This document shows positions 21,840-34,465 of a DNA stretch of 64,000 nucleotides, piece by piece. Numbering within the stretch: position 1 is the first letter of the stretch; each line of letters begins with the position of its first letter. The notes under the pieces were generated by a model. The model worked only from the letters and a program-made list of their open reading frames with translations, had not been told where the DNA came from and ran no database searches. The position numbers and the translations under genes are program-made. This DNA is from Hymenopus coronatus (taxonomy: Eukaryota; Arthropoda; Insecta; Mantodea; Hymenopodidae): positions 18,283,001 to 18,347,000 of the forward strand of contig CM060880.1 in assembly GCA_030762935.1 (NCBI GenBank), read 5' to 3'.

Positions 21840-24544
21840 TTACCGGGGATGCCCGCAAGCCATGCGGGGAAGCCGGTATCGCCTGAAGCGGCGGTTCGTG
21901 GGATCGTAATCCCCAAGAGACCTAACGAGGGCGCTCCGATGGAATGGTAACCCTTCGTTGAATTTTGTTGCCCGACGCCTAATCTCGTCCTCCAGGTATG
22001 GTAGACCAGAGGCTTCGTGCAGGAATCTCGTTGGAAAGCCTCGAGGCACAGAATAGATAGCCCGAAGACACCTATTCTGTACCCGCTGAAGCAACAGCAG
22101 ACTGGAGTCTGCCGCCATGCCCCAGATCTCGCAGGCGTAGATTAACAAGGGGATTATGAGAGCCCTCAAAAGGCGCAACTTAAGGGGAACCGACATCGAG
22201 GACCTCAGCATCGGGTACAGTGAGGCTGCAGCCCCATTGCCCCGGCACCATAGCCCCCTGATGTGCTCCCCAAAAGTGACGCCCCTGTCAAGCTTCACCC
22301 CCAAGTAGGTGATGGTGTTGGTCCATTGTATCCTTCGTCTGAGGTACGTGAATGTGGGGAAGTTTGCGGGAAAGCGGCGCTTGGTGAAGAGAATAGCGTG
22401 GCTTTTCTCCGGATTTATGGACAATCGCCAACGCTCGCACCACTCTTGGATGAGGCAGAGGTGTCTCTGAATAGGGTTGAAGGCTCTGCGTGGGTGTTTG
22501 TTTGTACAGTATAACAGCACGTCATCAGCATACTGAGCTATGTTGACTTGCTGCACTGTTAGTAGGTCGGCCATGTAGACGCTAAAGAGTGTAGGGGAAA
22601 GTACAGAGCCTTCGGGGACTCCGCCTCTTACTGGCCTAGGTGTTGATTTGTGTCCCGCAACTGAAACTACAAAATATCTGTGTTTAAGGTATGAGTGTAG
22701 TAGGTGTATGATGTGTGTCGGGAGCTCCAGTCGGATGAGTTTGAGGAGCAGACCCGCGTGCCAGGTCGTAGAGAAGGCTTTCTCCACGTCCAGCGACACC
22801 GCCGCAGTGTAGGCTCTGTCCTGGAAACCCAGGGCAGCGGCCTCCACCACTCTCAGTAGTTGCTGGGGTGTAGAATGCCCAGGACGAAAACCAAATTGGT
22901 GATCTGGGATGGCGTGAATGTCGCCCAAGAGAGGGGACAAGCGGACTAGTGTTAGCCTCTCGAAAACCATCGAGAGAACTGATAGGAGACTGATGGATCG
23001 GTAGTTGGATGGGTGTAACGGGTCTTTCCCCGGCTTCAAGATGCATATCACCGGGGCCTCCCTCCACTCGCGTGGAAAGTGGCACAAGGTGAGGCACATG
23101 TTGAAAACCTTGGCTAGAAAGAGTACCGCCTTGATGGGAAGGCATCGAGCATGGCGGGGGTTAGTCCGTCAGGACCCGCTGCCTTTTTGGGGTTGAGACG
23201 CCGGAGTGCGCCCTGGAGTTCACTGGGTCGGATGACGGGAAGTCGGTCCGCCTCGTCGGGGGGGCGTTGAAGGTATCGACGCACCTCCCGCCGAGCACGG
23301 TCCGAGAAGTCCTCGTCCTGGGGGTCTTCTCGTGGCCTCATAGTCCTTTCGAGGTTGTCAGCGAACACATCGGCTTTGGCTCGGGGTTCATAAGCCAGGC
23401 CTTGGGTGCCTTGGATTGGGGAGGTGATTTGACCTCCGCGGTGTCGGAGAGCTTTGGCAATCCTCCACACGTCGCCATCCTCGAGCCTCAAGCGGGTCAT
23501 CGTCTCCTCCCACGCTCGCACCCTGTGCTAGCGAAGTCGGGTCCGGACCTCTCGGCGTAAACGCCTCAGGAGTGCTCGGTTATGTGGCGTGCGGTGACGC
23601 TGATAAAGTCTGCGGGCAGCCCAGGAACGGCGTACGAGCAGATGGAGTTCTAGGGGAAGGACATCCGGGTGTAGAGGAGCTGGGGTGTGAACGGTTAGGT
23701 TATGGGCAGTTCGCACCACGATGGAGGTAAAGGATTGGACCGCAGCCTCTAGGGATGGGATGTCTGTGATCCTAGGGTTCGGCGGGACGGAGTCGTTGAG
23801 GCAAACCCTGACGCATTCCCAGTCAACGTCGCGGTTATGAACCGAGACGTCATGACTGGCAACCCGTGTGTTAACCTCAGCTAACACGGGATTATGATCG
23901 GAATGAAGTGCGTTGATCGATGTGAGAGATGTATGAAAAGGGAGTTGTTTGACGATCGCGAAGTCAATAACGGATGCCCGTCCTTGACCTCGTGGATGGT
24001 GTGTGGGTTGCCAGGGGCCCTCTACTCTGAGTTGAGGGTCCGCATCAATCATGCGTATGATATCATTGCCTCGGGCGTCCACCCGGGGGCCGCAATGCCA
24101 ACGCGGATGTTTGGCATTGAAGTCCCCGGCCAGGATGACATTAGGATGAAGGGCTAGGATGGAAAGGTAATCGTTTAGTACGAACTGCCTATGGGGTGGG
24201 TGGTAAACAGACACCAGTAAAACTTCCGTACCGCCTAGGTCAACATAGACAGCCGTGGCTTCCATGGTTTGAAGAAGCGGGAGCTGGATGGGTTTGTGGA
24301 CTACCCTGTTTCTCACGAAGATCGCTGTGCCACCTCCTCGGTGGCCCACACGATCCACTCTGAGGCAGTTGTAGCCCGGAAGTCGGAATGAGGTGTCTGG
24401 ACGGAGATGAATCTCGCTGACTAGCACGAGGTCTAGGGCAAATGAGCCGGCAAAATGCTGGAGCTCACTCCCCTGACCGTTCAGGCCACACGCGTTCCAG
24501 AACGCGAATCGGAAAGAGGTACGAGACCTATTTCGATTCGCCAT
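21840..24544 (-). pseudogene. LINE B ORF2: endonuclease and reverse transcriptase (one stop, one frameshift)
   Basis: Starts MANRNRSRTSFRFAFWNACG at 24544. The endonuclease has SEIHLRPD, GDFNAKHPRWHC and HSDHNPVLAEV. An in-frame TAG sits at 23528-23530 (reads as a single-base change of a Gln codon), then the same frame continues to about 23150 with KKAAGPDGLTP. A one-base indel there moves the rest into another frame, which runs to the stop at 21840: PSNYRSISLLS, HQFGFRPGHST, LDVEKAFSTTWH, GGVPEGSVLSPTLF and the catalytic YADD at 22521-22532. The C-terminal HxxC-type region ends RRYRLPRMACG. No RNase H follows. The layout is that of the Jockey clade. Confidence 0.9.
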
Positions 24545-24645
24545 TCTGGGCGGTCTGGACGATCACGGTCAGGAGGGCAAGTCCCTCCATGGCGACAGCC
24601 ATCTTTGCGGCTGGGTCTGTGTCATATAGAAATCTGACCAGCAGA

Positions 24646-26355
24646 TCACAGATGCGCCGGCCGTGGTTCAGCAGAAGCTGCTGTATCCATGCCATCACAT
24701 CCGACATCTGCAGGACAGGAGGAGTGGTGGGGGTGATGTTTCTGGGTGAGGGTGTGGGAGGAGTGCTTCGGGGCGCTGGCACGCCGCCAGCCGACCTCCT
24801 GCCCCTGCTGTCGCTCGGGCACGGGAGTACCGTTCCCTTGCGCAGCCCTGGGGGAGAAGTTAGGCTGCCTGGCTGGCCAGCGCACCTTAGCTTGGGTGGG
24901 GGGCATTTGTTTGGGTTTGGCTGGAGCTTCTTTGTTGCGTGGGGGTTGGTTTGTGTTGTTACCATCCCGTGGCTTCGCAGGGCCACGCTCAGCCGTTTGC
25001 GCCGTAGTGGTGTTGGTGGCTACCCTTTGTTGCGCCGGCTGTCTTGCAGGAGGGGCAGGTGTAGTTGTTGGCGCCTCTGGGCGCTGGTTGGTTACAGGTG
25101 CTGTTCTTGTGACCTGCTGTAGTTCTGGCGGCGGTCTCCTGGCCGCTATGACAGCGATCCTCTTAGGACAACCACCATAACAAGCGATATGATCGCCACC
25201 ACAGTTTGCGCAAATCGGCTTCGCGGTGGGAGCTATCTCGCAGACCTCTTTAGGGTGGGCGCCTCCGCACCTTAAGCAGCGCAGGTTACGGAAGCAAAAG
25301 TGACTGGAGTGGTTAAACCCCAGGCACCGGTGACATTGAGGGGGCCCGTCAGAGCCCTTGGAAGGTTCAATTTTGACCCTGAGGTAACAGATGGCGGTGA
25401 CGCCATCTATCTTGGCCTCAGGGTCATTGGCCCGCTCCACTACTATGAGGAAGAGGGGGAGGGGAGATTTGGGGCCTTGCCCATCTGGAGCGGACCTGGT
25501 GAGCTGCTTCACCAGTCTTGGGGTGATGCCCTGGCGGATGAGGTCTGTCGAGATATCCTCCACCGAGGTGTCGACTGGTAGGCCACGAATGACCCTGCGA
25601 AGGTCACGGGACTTGTCCAGTCCAAAGGTAAAATGAGGAACACCTTTCCTCTTGAGGGCTTGCAGTATGAGGTTATAATCCTCTAGAATCTTCCCCTGGA
25701 AGACGTAGCGGTGCTTTTTCTTCCGAACCGTGCACTGACTCGATAGGGATGGCATTACCTCCTTGAGGAAGCCTACCACCCCCTTAAAGTCGTCCACGAT
25801 AATCGGTGGAACGTGCCTCCTCGACCCAGGATTCTGGGCGGGCCCAGAATCTCCGGGGCGGGATGTTGTCTGGGATTGGCCAGAGGGCACGCCCTCTGCA
25901 GCCAATCGGGTTTGCCTCTTCTCCTTCCTCGAGGCCACTACACGAAAATCGTCCTCTCCGTCTGTGGAGAGGCCGGAAGAGGACTCCTCATGATCTACCA
26001 TCATGGAGGATGAGTGGTACGACAGGACCGAGGTCCTGCCGCTGCGGTGTGAAATGTTACTGCACACACTGGCACAGTCGTCGTCGGAGTCGTGCTCCGG
26101 AGTTTGGTCTGCACGTGAAACTGGTTCGCGCGGGAGGCCCTCATTGGTAGCTTGCTTGGATGAGTCCAAACATATGATCTTGCCTTTACCGCCTTGGCGT
26201 TCCTGGCTAGATCTCTTTTTGCCCTCTACAGTAGCAGGGCCACTGGAGGGCAGGGTGGCTGTACCAGTGCTGGTGCTGGCAACGGCCGTTGCTTCATCAT
26301 AGGCAGGCCCGCTTGGGGCTTTGCCTTTGGATGGTTTGGATTTGCTTCTGGTCAT
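24646..26355 (-). CDS. LINE B ORF1, gag-like nucleic-acid-binding protein
   Basis: A complete 569-codon frame. The N-terminal 200 residues are Ser/Lys/Gln-rich and charged, with an acidic DSDDDCAS stretch. A folded region follows containing VRKKKHRYVFQGK and VIRGLPVDTSVEDI, typical of Jockey ORF1 proteins. Three consecutive zinc knuckles come next: CHRCLGFNHSSHFC, CLRCGGAHPKEVC and CANCGGDHIACYGGC. The C-terminus is Pro/Gln/Thr-rich. Such proteins bind element RNA and act as chaperones in the ribonucleoprotein. The frame is uninterrupted here, and ORF2 starts about 100 bases downstream. The ATG at 26355 is chosen because it is the first in the frame after the GC-rich leader. Confidence 0.88.
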   Translation of the reverse strand: MTRSKSKPSKGKAPSGPAYDEATAVASTSTGTATLPSSGPATVEGKKRSSQERQGGKGKIICLDSSKQATNEGLPREPVSRADQTPEHDSDDDCASVCSNISHRSGRTSVLSYHSSSMMVDHEESSSGLSTDGEDDFRVVASRKEKRQTRLAAEGVPSGQSQTTSRPGDSGPAQNPGSRRHVPPIIVDDFKGVVGFLKEVMPSLSSQCTVRKKKHRYVFQGKILEDYNLILQALKRKGVPHFTFGLDKSRDLRRVIRGLPVDTSVEDISTDLIRQGITPRLVKQLTRSAPDGQGPKSPLPLFLIVVERANDPEAKIDGVTAICYLRVKIEPSKGSDGPPQCHRCLGFNHSSHFCFRNLRCLRCGGAHPKEVCEIAPTAKPICANCGGDHIACYGGCPKRIAVIAARRPPPELQQVTRTAPVTNQRPEAPTTTPAPPARQPAQQRVATNTTTAQTAERGPAKPRDGNNTNQPPRNKEAPAKPKQMPPTQAKVRWPARQPNFSPRAAQGNGTPVPERQQGQEVGWRRASAPKHSSHTLTQKHHPHHSSCPADVGCDGMDTAASAEPRPAHL

Positions 26356-27063
26356 GGTGGTAGAGAACAGGGATAATTGCCCAGCACCCTAGGGTGCAGT
26401 GCACAAAACACACCTTGGTTTACCCTCACCTGCAGGCAGCAGGGACTAAGAAGCAGGCCGAAACAGAGGACCGGACGCTTTATTAGCGCGCCTTACCCGA
26501 ACCTAGAAGGTCGGATGGCTGTGGCCTTGTTTCGGCTACCCGCTGCCTTTGCACTTCCGATGGTCCAGGAGCCAGGAGCAGGAACTAGTCGCCCGAGTGT
26601 ACTCGGGCGGGGGCAAATCACCACGGTACCTATCCGCTTTTCTTGCGGATTTACCCGTGTGATATAGTAGATGTCCCTTCATGTCTCCCCGCTAGCCGGC
26701 ACTGCTTTCCGATGGTCGGGAAGTGCACTCCGCTCTTATTGGAGTAGTTGGCCGGATCACCTGAAGCAGCCCAATAGGGTTTCTTCCAGTGATGGTGGCC
26801 GGCCAATCAGGGTCCTCGGTGTTAAAGCTGGTGATGTTTGTCAGCTGAAGCTTCACTGGGTGGTAGCGACGATAGCAGGCTTCTGCATGTGGCGCTAAAA
26901 AGCACCTGGAATGCCAGAGATGTCCTGAAGATCTCGGAACAACGCTCTCCGTAAATCTCGAAGACTCGACCGCTGAAATCGAAACCTGGCCTCCGATGAA
27001 AACTGCGTATCTGCGTCCGAAAACCGAAACCTGCGTCTGAAACTGAGAAACCATGTTTACAGT

Positions 27064-29319
27064 TTGTACCATCATTCCGACAAGTACTCCACGCCACTCA
27101 ACGTGAGAATTCCGCGCTCCAATTACGTGTGATGTAATGTAAAGTAATAAATACTCCAGTCACTTTGCGTAAGAATTGCGCGCTTAAACTTCAAAAGCGA
27201 ATCAAGTGTAAATGATAAACAAGTGTTACATTGTAACGAGCGTTATACTTAAATGTAGGCAGTAACTATCTACTTATATTAAAAGTGTTTCTCCGAATGT
27301 AAAAAGTGCAAGAAAATGTACAATATTACTGTTTGTCAATATGATTTCAATAGTATTTGATGTTTCGTCGATGAATAAACTTTTGAGTGAAAAAAGGATC
27401 CTGCTGTTATTCTTAATTCTTAACCCAGTGTCCGCACTACAATATTTCCTATTTCCACCGTGAGATAAATCAACTGTTCTACCGACATCGAACCCTGAGA
27501 CAGCGTCGCCGAGTCAGCGAGAGATTCAACTTCCACTAAGACAGGTACGTGATAACTGTAGGGATCCTTGCATCAAATACGGTGGACTCATTCTTAATTT
27601 CTGGATTCTGTCGGTTTTCACTCTACTGACGCATCAAAGAAGGAATATAGAAAGTGTCTTTCTCACACCCGCTATAAATCAACGCTAATTGTAATACCAA
27701 TGTGTGCAGATTAAATATATACAGATATGATGCGACAGCACAAAGCTAATTTAGTCAGTTTTCACCTGCTAGAAGCATACAATATTACTATTATTCTGCA
27801 AGAGGGGTCGTCGTATGGAGTTCCAGTCTAAATGAAAGTTAATTGCATAATTGAAATTTTTATTTTACTTTGGCATGAATGAGAAATTCTTAATATAAAA
27901 GTTCTTCATTTTAATGTAGACTCACTGAGCCTCCCAAGTTAAAGATTCATGAACTGCCCTGATGATATATTCTGCATCGTTAACTAGTCAGTCTATTGTT
28001 TCACTTCATCAAAACAAGAGTACAAAGTCACTGGACAGTGATGAAGATCCATTTTGGCGAATAAAAAGGCAAGCAAGCAGGTTGTTTGGTTTCCTGCTTA
28101 GGCAGTGCTATCATGTAACAAAAATAATACCCCATAAATAATACAATGTGATATTTATTGTATACTATCAATATACTAGCACAGTCTAAAACACATAAAT
28201 CAATATCTAAAACCGTTATAATATAACGTTTCATAGTGATAAGATAACGCATATTACGTAACTACCCAGGCTATATAAATCATTCTTATTTAGTCTCATT
28301 TGAAAATCATTTTCACTGTATGGCAAAGTCCCCAGTAATCCTGAAGGTATTTTGTTCCAATCCTCAGTTGTATTCACAAAAGAAAATTTACTTATGTCAG
28401 TTTTTTGTTCCCTGTTTATTATTATTATTATTATTATTTCGGGTGACCATTTCGCCCCCTATATAATGGGGTTAATAAACGCTTTGTTATATCTTCCCAT
28501 GCTTTAAAAAATGTCACAGAAGCTTGCTCCTGTTCTATGCTTTTCTAAACTAACTCAAGAAGTAGCTTGCTAGCCTGATTTGCTACTTACGAATTTAGCT
28601 GCTGTTTTTGAACTCTGCCGAGTGTAAATTTTTGTGCTACGCGATACGGATTATGTAAGTGATCCCATGTTGATGTTCATTGATATGTACCGTTTTATTG
28701 ACAGTTCTTCAATGTCTTACTGTATGATGTTACTTATATGCATTTTGAGCTTTTTTAGTACCGTACCGTTTTCAGTCTATTAGTACAGTCCATCTTATAT
28801 GCCTGTGCAGTTGCGATGACAAACTGTTCACAGAATTTAATCACTTTATAGTTCAGCGTGAAGTCACGAGCAGATATGACCACAGAAATTAAAGATAATA
28901 TTCGTTTTGTGTATTCACGCCTTCATATTTAACAGTAAATGAGATTCTTCACTTACGCATATACTCGTCACTATCAACTTTTTTTTAACCACTCTATAAT
29001 TTTCGTCCTGCAATCATTCTTCACGGAACGAACTTAGATATCGCTTCATTTCATTGTTATTACTCAGAACAACAAACTATAACTATTCTGAATTATGAAA
29101 GGTAGTGGTAGTCTATCCACTCACGATCCGAACGTTCTAATAATTGCCTGCAAACTTCTAAGGACAAGTGACAACTGACAATGAACGAGTCGTGATTTGC
29201 CAGTGTTTCTTTAATAATGTGAGCCGAATGCTATAGACGTAACAATGAAAAGTTGCCAGAATAAGAATAGAATGTTTATTTACAATTAGAAATTAACATT
29301 CGAACCAAATTATTAAAAA
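27064..29319. other. Spacer, no gene recognised
   Basis: AT-rich. AATAAACTTTTGAGTG at about 27374 and a GC-richer stretch at 27480-27545 followed by AGACAGGTACGTG could be an LTR fragment or a noncoding 5' exon with a donor site, but nothing else supports either reading. A (TTA)n run lies at about 28421-28437. Confidence 0.35.
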
Positions 29320-30175
29320 TCTGATGTGTTCCATTCACATGCCTTTCTCTATACCTACGCAATAAATTATTTTTAAAAAGCTTATGCTTCTACTTACTTC
29401 CTGCTAATCGAGAAAAAATTAGCAGAAATAGTCTTATTCCTTGCTTCCTTGTAATTAGAAGCGAAATAAGGGAGTACCATAGGTTACAGTGATAGTCAAA
29501 AGCTGGTTGCTATGTGACTGAAGTTTGTTTGTATGGACACGAGTTCACAAAGTCCTGTATGAGAAAAATATAAGTTTTTATAGCTTAAACCAAAAACAAG
29601 GAATATCTCAAAAACAATCAACTCCACGAAAAAAATGTAGGTATACAACATAAATTGTGTGTTTTAATGTGCTCTACATTTTTTGTGTGGTAAGTTTTTG
29701 TTTCTCTCTCTTACGGTTTAGCACTTAGGCAAAATTCCGAAAAAAACTCACTCAGAATAAAGTAGTCTTCAGAGGCTATTCCCAGAAAATTCAAAATATA
29801 CATTTTATTTGTCAGGTAAATATCTTTCATATACGATATTTTAATCAGAATCGTTAGAGCCATTTTTTAGAAAATCGAAATTTTCGAAAAAAGTTCCTTG
29901 TAAAGGGTAGTTTGGGGTGGGGGGATTTTTCTCAAAATGTTCGTGTCGCATCCCTGGAAGATACTAAACTTAAATACCAAGTTTGGTATTTTACCGACTT
30001 TTCGTTTTTGAGTTATCGTGTTCACGGACACACACACGGACCTTTTTCTGAAAATACTTTTTTTTGGATACAGGGGAGCCTAAAACATATATTTCCGGTG
30101 AAATCTCGGTATTGAATTTTTTGGTGGAGTGCAATACCTTCTCTATGTATATAGTGCGTAGAGAGAAAGTAAAAA
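29320..30175 (-). mobile_element. REP-A copy 9, complete
   Basis: Plus-strand reading starts CTGATGTGTTCCATTCACAT and ends GAGAGAAAGTAAAAA. All consensus blocks are present in reverse order. The hairpin end is diverged (CTCTATGTATATAGTGCGTAGAG) yet still pairs over most of its length. Confidence 0.83.
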
Positions 30176-32622
30176 TGATTCATGAGTAAGGTGGCACTCA
30201 AGCCCGTAGATTAAATCATCGATCCGTATACCCGGAGAATTCATTTCAAACCCGAGCACTCCGGGTGGTGCCCGGAGATCTGGCAACCCCACATACCACC
30301 CATTGTTATACAGCACACAATAGATTTTAAGCACGAGCCGCCACTGATAATCAATAAAATATATTTCACCCCAGTGCCACGCGCTCCCCTCAACCAGGTG
30401 CGAGAGATTCTCTGAACGACGTGTATTTGTTTTCGAAAGGTAGCAGACGAAGCAGTTCATGACATTTATTGGGAGACATTAAAAAATACTGACATTTTCT
30501 TTCACTCTAATAGATTTGCAAAAAAAAATATGGAATTCACCATGTTCCCTTCTCTGAAATATAATGAACCCAGAATCCTAGTTTCCTCTTCTGTCTAGTT
30601 CGTGATTTTCCTCCTCTGCACAAGGTGAAGCAATAAATACTTTTTCTTCTGATGAGCTATCCATGATAACTACGTTTATCTGCTGTTCGTTTATAATGGG
30701 TGTTGGCTGTTTTCTATGAATCCGTTCGGAGCCAAACCGTGGTGTTCCGTTTGAAATGGGTTCCTCCTTTAAGTCACTGCATTAGGGCAGTATATTAAAG
30801 AAGTGTGCAGTGTATGGTTATCTATATGTGAAGCTAAAATTCACAAAAAATGTTGAGTGATGTACGTATGCAATACCTCAGCAAGCTTCCGAAACAATGT
30901 CTGCATTTAGTAACTGTCCGGGATAATTTTACATTTCATACTGAATAAACGCTCGCCTGTTTTATTTATTACACATTTCATAGATTAATAATTATCTGTA
31001 AACAATAAAAGTATATAGCTATATCTTTTCTTGACAAACGTGGGTACGCGATTTTACAATAATTGTACAGCAGACAACCTCATAACCACTGTGTTCGCGG
31101 AAATACATTCGGGTTTGTTTACATCGCCAGCGAAGTAAGAATGTACAATAATCCATAGTATGGACTCCATAAGTGATGACTAGACCATTGGGCGCCTAAA
31201 AAGGCTTTAATATATTAAAATAGGTTCCTTAAAATAGGTTTTTAAATAAGAAAGAATAAAAAATGTACACAAATATTATAGGCCTATTCTGTATATAAAA
31301 CTACAAAAAAGAATGATTTGCACTAGAAATAAACAATAAACATAACCTTATAAAAACACATTAATATCTTAGTTATTTTATTAATTACAAAACAACTGCC
31401 GGACAAGGAAGTAAAGTGTAGTAACAAAATAATGATTACAAAAATGAATACTTTTCTTTTGTAATGTAATTTAATGCAATGTTCTATGTTTTGTCTGAGT
31501 TTCTATTTGTCTGCCATCTCAATGTTTGCTGCAACTGTATATGTGTAAACAAGAATCACTTCTAGAGGGGTGTTAGGAATTCCTCCTTTAGTATTCCAAG
31601 GTGGCACATTTATGTTACAATGTCACGAGTTTGTTGACAGCAAAATTTCTTTAAAGGCAGGCACTCCAGACCATTAACCCATCCCTTCTCATATGTTATG
31701 TGTGGTCAGTAATGTGTCGGCAGTCTTCCCAGCTTTATGAATGTGGCGTTTGAAAATTATCTTAAAATAATTTTAAATGGTAAATATATATATATATATA
31801 CTACATTTAAATTAAATACGGATTTTTAGGCCTAAAATCCAAACAATAGGTACATTAGGGTAAAAAATGCACTTTTATATACAACAAAACTTCTACAGTG
31901 GGTATAATTTGTCATGAAACTTGAATATTTATAATTGCGTTTTGTTTATTGCTTCACGAAAAAATAGGCATATAACCTAAAATCCGAGGTCTAGTGGTGA
32001 CAGCCGTTGCTAGGGATTTCTAAATAACTGGTTACGAAGGAGTTTGACTTGTATATCCGTGTATTGCTTTGCGAGAAGTTTATTTTGACAAGTCTAGATT
32101 AGTTGTTTATCACTCTTAGATAAATAAAATTGTTAAGAATATAGTTTTACTTATGTTCTGTAGCGGTTATTGTTAAATGTTCATAGTTATTGGGAATTAT
32201 AGTGGTAAATATAGCCGTTCTTAATGGCTGCTGCGTTGCGATATAACATAGTGACTTATAAAAGTCAATTTAAGAATTATTTAACTTTACTTTTAGTTTT
32301 ATCCTACAAATTAAATGAGTAATGTTATGTAAATATTGTTTTAACCATAGACTTAAAAGAAAAATAGAAAAGTATTGACCTCGTGGGGAACTAGCCTCAT
32401 ATTTGCATAAAGCTGGTAACCTCTGAATTACCTAAATGACTATGCGGTGAAACGTTTAGTTTTGACTGGTAATGGATTTTCCTCTGAACTTGTTTAAATG
32501 TATTTGACATATGTTATAGGGTTGAACTATTTTCCTCTATTTTTTCGTATGCGATAATTATCGGAAACCCTAACCGCTATGATATTATAATACGTTTTGT
32601 ATTGATTTTTAAGTAAAATATG
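30176..32622. other. Long AT-rich spacer, nothing recognised
   Basis: No credible coding frame; a short (TA)n run at about 31784-31800. No segment that I could match to the other repeats in the window. Confidence 0.4.
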
Positions 32623-32624
32623 AG

Positions 32625-32957
32625 ATCACTGGCGGCGCCGTGGGTGAGTGATTATACCGCTCGCCTCCCATCTAGGCGGCCCGGGTTCGATCCCAAGCTC
32701 CTGCATTTGGAGTTCGTGGTGGACGAAGCGGCGTCCGGGTCCTCCGATTTCCCCCGCCACTCATTCCACCAATTGCTCCATCATCACCTTTCCAATTCTC
32801 AATTTCGCTTACATTTCATATCATCAGCTTCCTCGTGCCTGGTTACTGGCCGACCCCTCGTAACAAGTTCTCCATTCTGTGGTTTCGTGCCGTGGGCTCC
32901 CCGACCCCTAGGCATTGGCTTGTAAGTCTTACAAGTACGGAGAGGGTAAGCCGATTA
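32625..32957 (+). mobile_element. SINE D (tRNA-derived), abutting a LINE fragment
   Basis: Head: GGCGCCGTGGGTGAGTGATT then TCTAGGCGGCCCGGGTTCGATCCCA-type sequence carrying a near-perfect Pol III B box (GGGTTCGATCCC). The body contains GTCCGGGTCCTCCGATTTCC, CACTCATTCCACC and CTCCATCATCACC, a central block also recognisable in SINE E (45722-45925). It ends GGAGAGGGTAAGCCGATTAG, immediately followed by the truncated LINE B copy on the same strand. Confidence 0.7.
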
Positions 32958-33702
32958 GGAGCACATCAGGGGGCTGTGGTGCTGGGGCAATGGGGCTGCG
33001 GCCTCACTGTACCCGATGCTGAGGTCCTCGATGACGGTTCCCCTTTAGTTGCGCCTTTTGAGGGCTCTCATAATCCCCTTGTTAATCTACGCCTGTGAGA
33101 TCTGGGGCATGGCGGCAGACTCCAGTCTGCTGTTGCTTCAGCGGGTACAGAATAGGTGTCTTCGGGCTATCTATTCTGTGCCTCGAGGCTTTCCAACGAG
33201 ACTCCTGCACGAAGCCTCTGGTCTACCATACCTGGAGGACGAGATTAGGCGTCGGGCAACAAAATTCAACGAAGGGTTACCATTCCATCGGAGCGCCCTC
33301 GTTAGGTCTCTTGGGGATTACGATACCACAAACCGCCGCTTCAGGCGATACCGGCTTCCCCGCATGGCTTGCGGGCATCCCCGGTAACGAAGGAGCACCA
33401 CCAACAGCTGCTACGGCTAAGCTCCTTATAATCCTTCAAGAGTTGCTTGGATTCAAAATTAAAACTTCAAAACAAACATTTTGATTAACACACACCAGCG
33501 GTGCACAAGGGCCGTTGCACCATCAAGGCAACCGTCGAGGAGCAATATTTGCCTCCTCCTGTCACTCCACAACCCCAAAACACACCCGCCATCCTGCAAA
33601 ACCCACAATCCCGTCAGAATGTGGTTAAGTTCTCTCCGAGAACAGGGACACGTCTAGCACACCTCGGGCTGCCCTCAGCCTGCCAATTACACTGGACTGG
33701 AT
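32957..33702 (+). mobile_element. 5'-truncated LINE B copy, recent
   Basis: Matches LINE B 21540-22268 in reverse complement almost perfectly. It includes the C-terminal RT reading frame 33049-33387 (uninterrupted, 112 codons; only a few substitutions, such as Phe to Leu and Pro to Thr) and the 3'UTR, ending CACTGGACTGG with two pentamer units instead of the four or so in LINE B. The truncated 5' end fits target-primed reverse transcription that stopped early. No clear target duplication was found. Confidence 0.88.
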
Positions 33703-33930
33703 TACGAAACGAAACGATAAGATCAGAACTTTTTTAACCTATCACAATTTATAGCACTGCACGTCAAGAAGCATGACAGTCAAATACACAATACAAATCC
33801 AACACTAAAAGCAAAACTTCATTTGAAATGTATGCAATAACAGGAATACAACTTCACAGAAAACTTATATGCAGAATAAAAAGTCCTTGTTGGATACTTG
33901 TATAGAGCCAAATGTTTGTTAGTACACTTA

Positions 33931-33955
33931 ATAATAATAATAATAATAATAATAA
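33931..33955. repeat. (ATA)n microsatellite
   Basis: Eight or so uninterrupted ATA/AAT units. Confidence 0.9.
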
Positions 33956-34087
33956 CCATAATAAGTTACAGGAGGTTAGCACTGGGTCTTGTAGTTTGTT
34001 ATAGAGATATGTACCTGAAAATACGTTGAGAAATACAATAGTTTAAAATGTTCAGTTACACTCAACCCATTAAACCAACCTTAAATC

Positions 34088-34131
34088 AGAGAGAGAGAGA
34101 GAGAGAGAGAGGGAGGGAGGGAGAGAGAGAG
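34088..34131. repeat. (GA)n microsatellite
   Basis: GA dinucleotide run interrupted by a GGGAGGGAGGG segment. Confidence 0.92.
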
Positions 34132-34465
34132 CCAAACACTGAAGTAAATTAAAATAATGGGGTGATTTTGTAATTTTGATCAATCAGTGCAATATGTAAT
34201 TATAAACACAAGATTTAGATAATTCAGCCTCTTGCTTTATTTATGCTTGGGTAACCCAAAAATCGCGTAAGCTAGGTAAAGCCATGATGTCCAAATAGCA
34301 TGCGTTTACCATACAGTTAGGCGAGGTTTCTTTTCCAATATTCACGATGTTTTTAAACCTGAATTTCTGGAATTTCATAATTCGGGAGTAATATCTGGTC
34401 TTAATAATGTAAAGCTAAAGTAACTTATTACGGGAAGGGCAAATGTAGCGAAATGAAATGGTCTG

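Larger units (their letters stand above)
21524..27052 (-). mobile_element. LINE B: full-length Jockey-type non-LTR retrotransposon with target duplication
   Basis: About 5.5 kb on the minus strand: 5'UTR of about 0.7 kb (26356-27052), ORF1 with zinc knuckles, ORF2 with endonuclease and RT but no RNase H, and a short 3'UTR ending in tandem GGACT-type pentamers (21524-21540) instead of poly(A). ATGTTTACAG lies at 21513-21522 and at 27053-27062, a matching duplication at the two ends. ORF2 carries one stop and one frameshift, so this copy is probably dead, but the overall preservation and a near-identical partial copy at 32957-33702 show recent activity of the family. Confidence 0.92.

Noticed and set aside
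24442..25122. Plus-strand 226-codon frame in the GC-rich LINE B region, and similar plus-strand frames at 25300-26300
   Set aside because: Shadow frames opposite LINE B ORF1; the minus frame has zinc knuckles and full ORF structure.
27120..27560. Possible LTR end or 5' noncoding exon (AATAAACTTTT signal; AGACAGGTACGTG donor-like site)
   Set aside because: No second LTR, primer-binding site, gag-pol or downstream exon could be recognised; only described as spacer.
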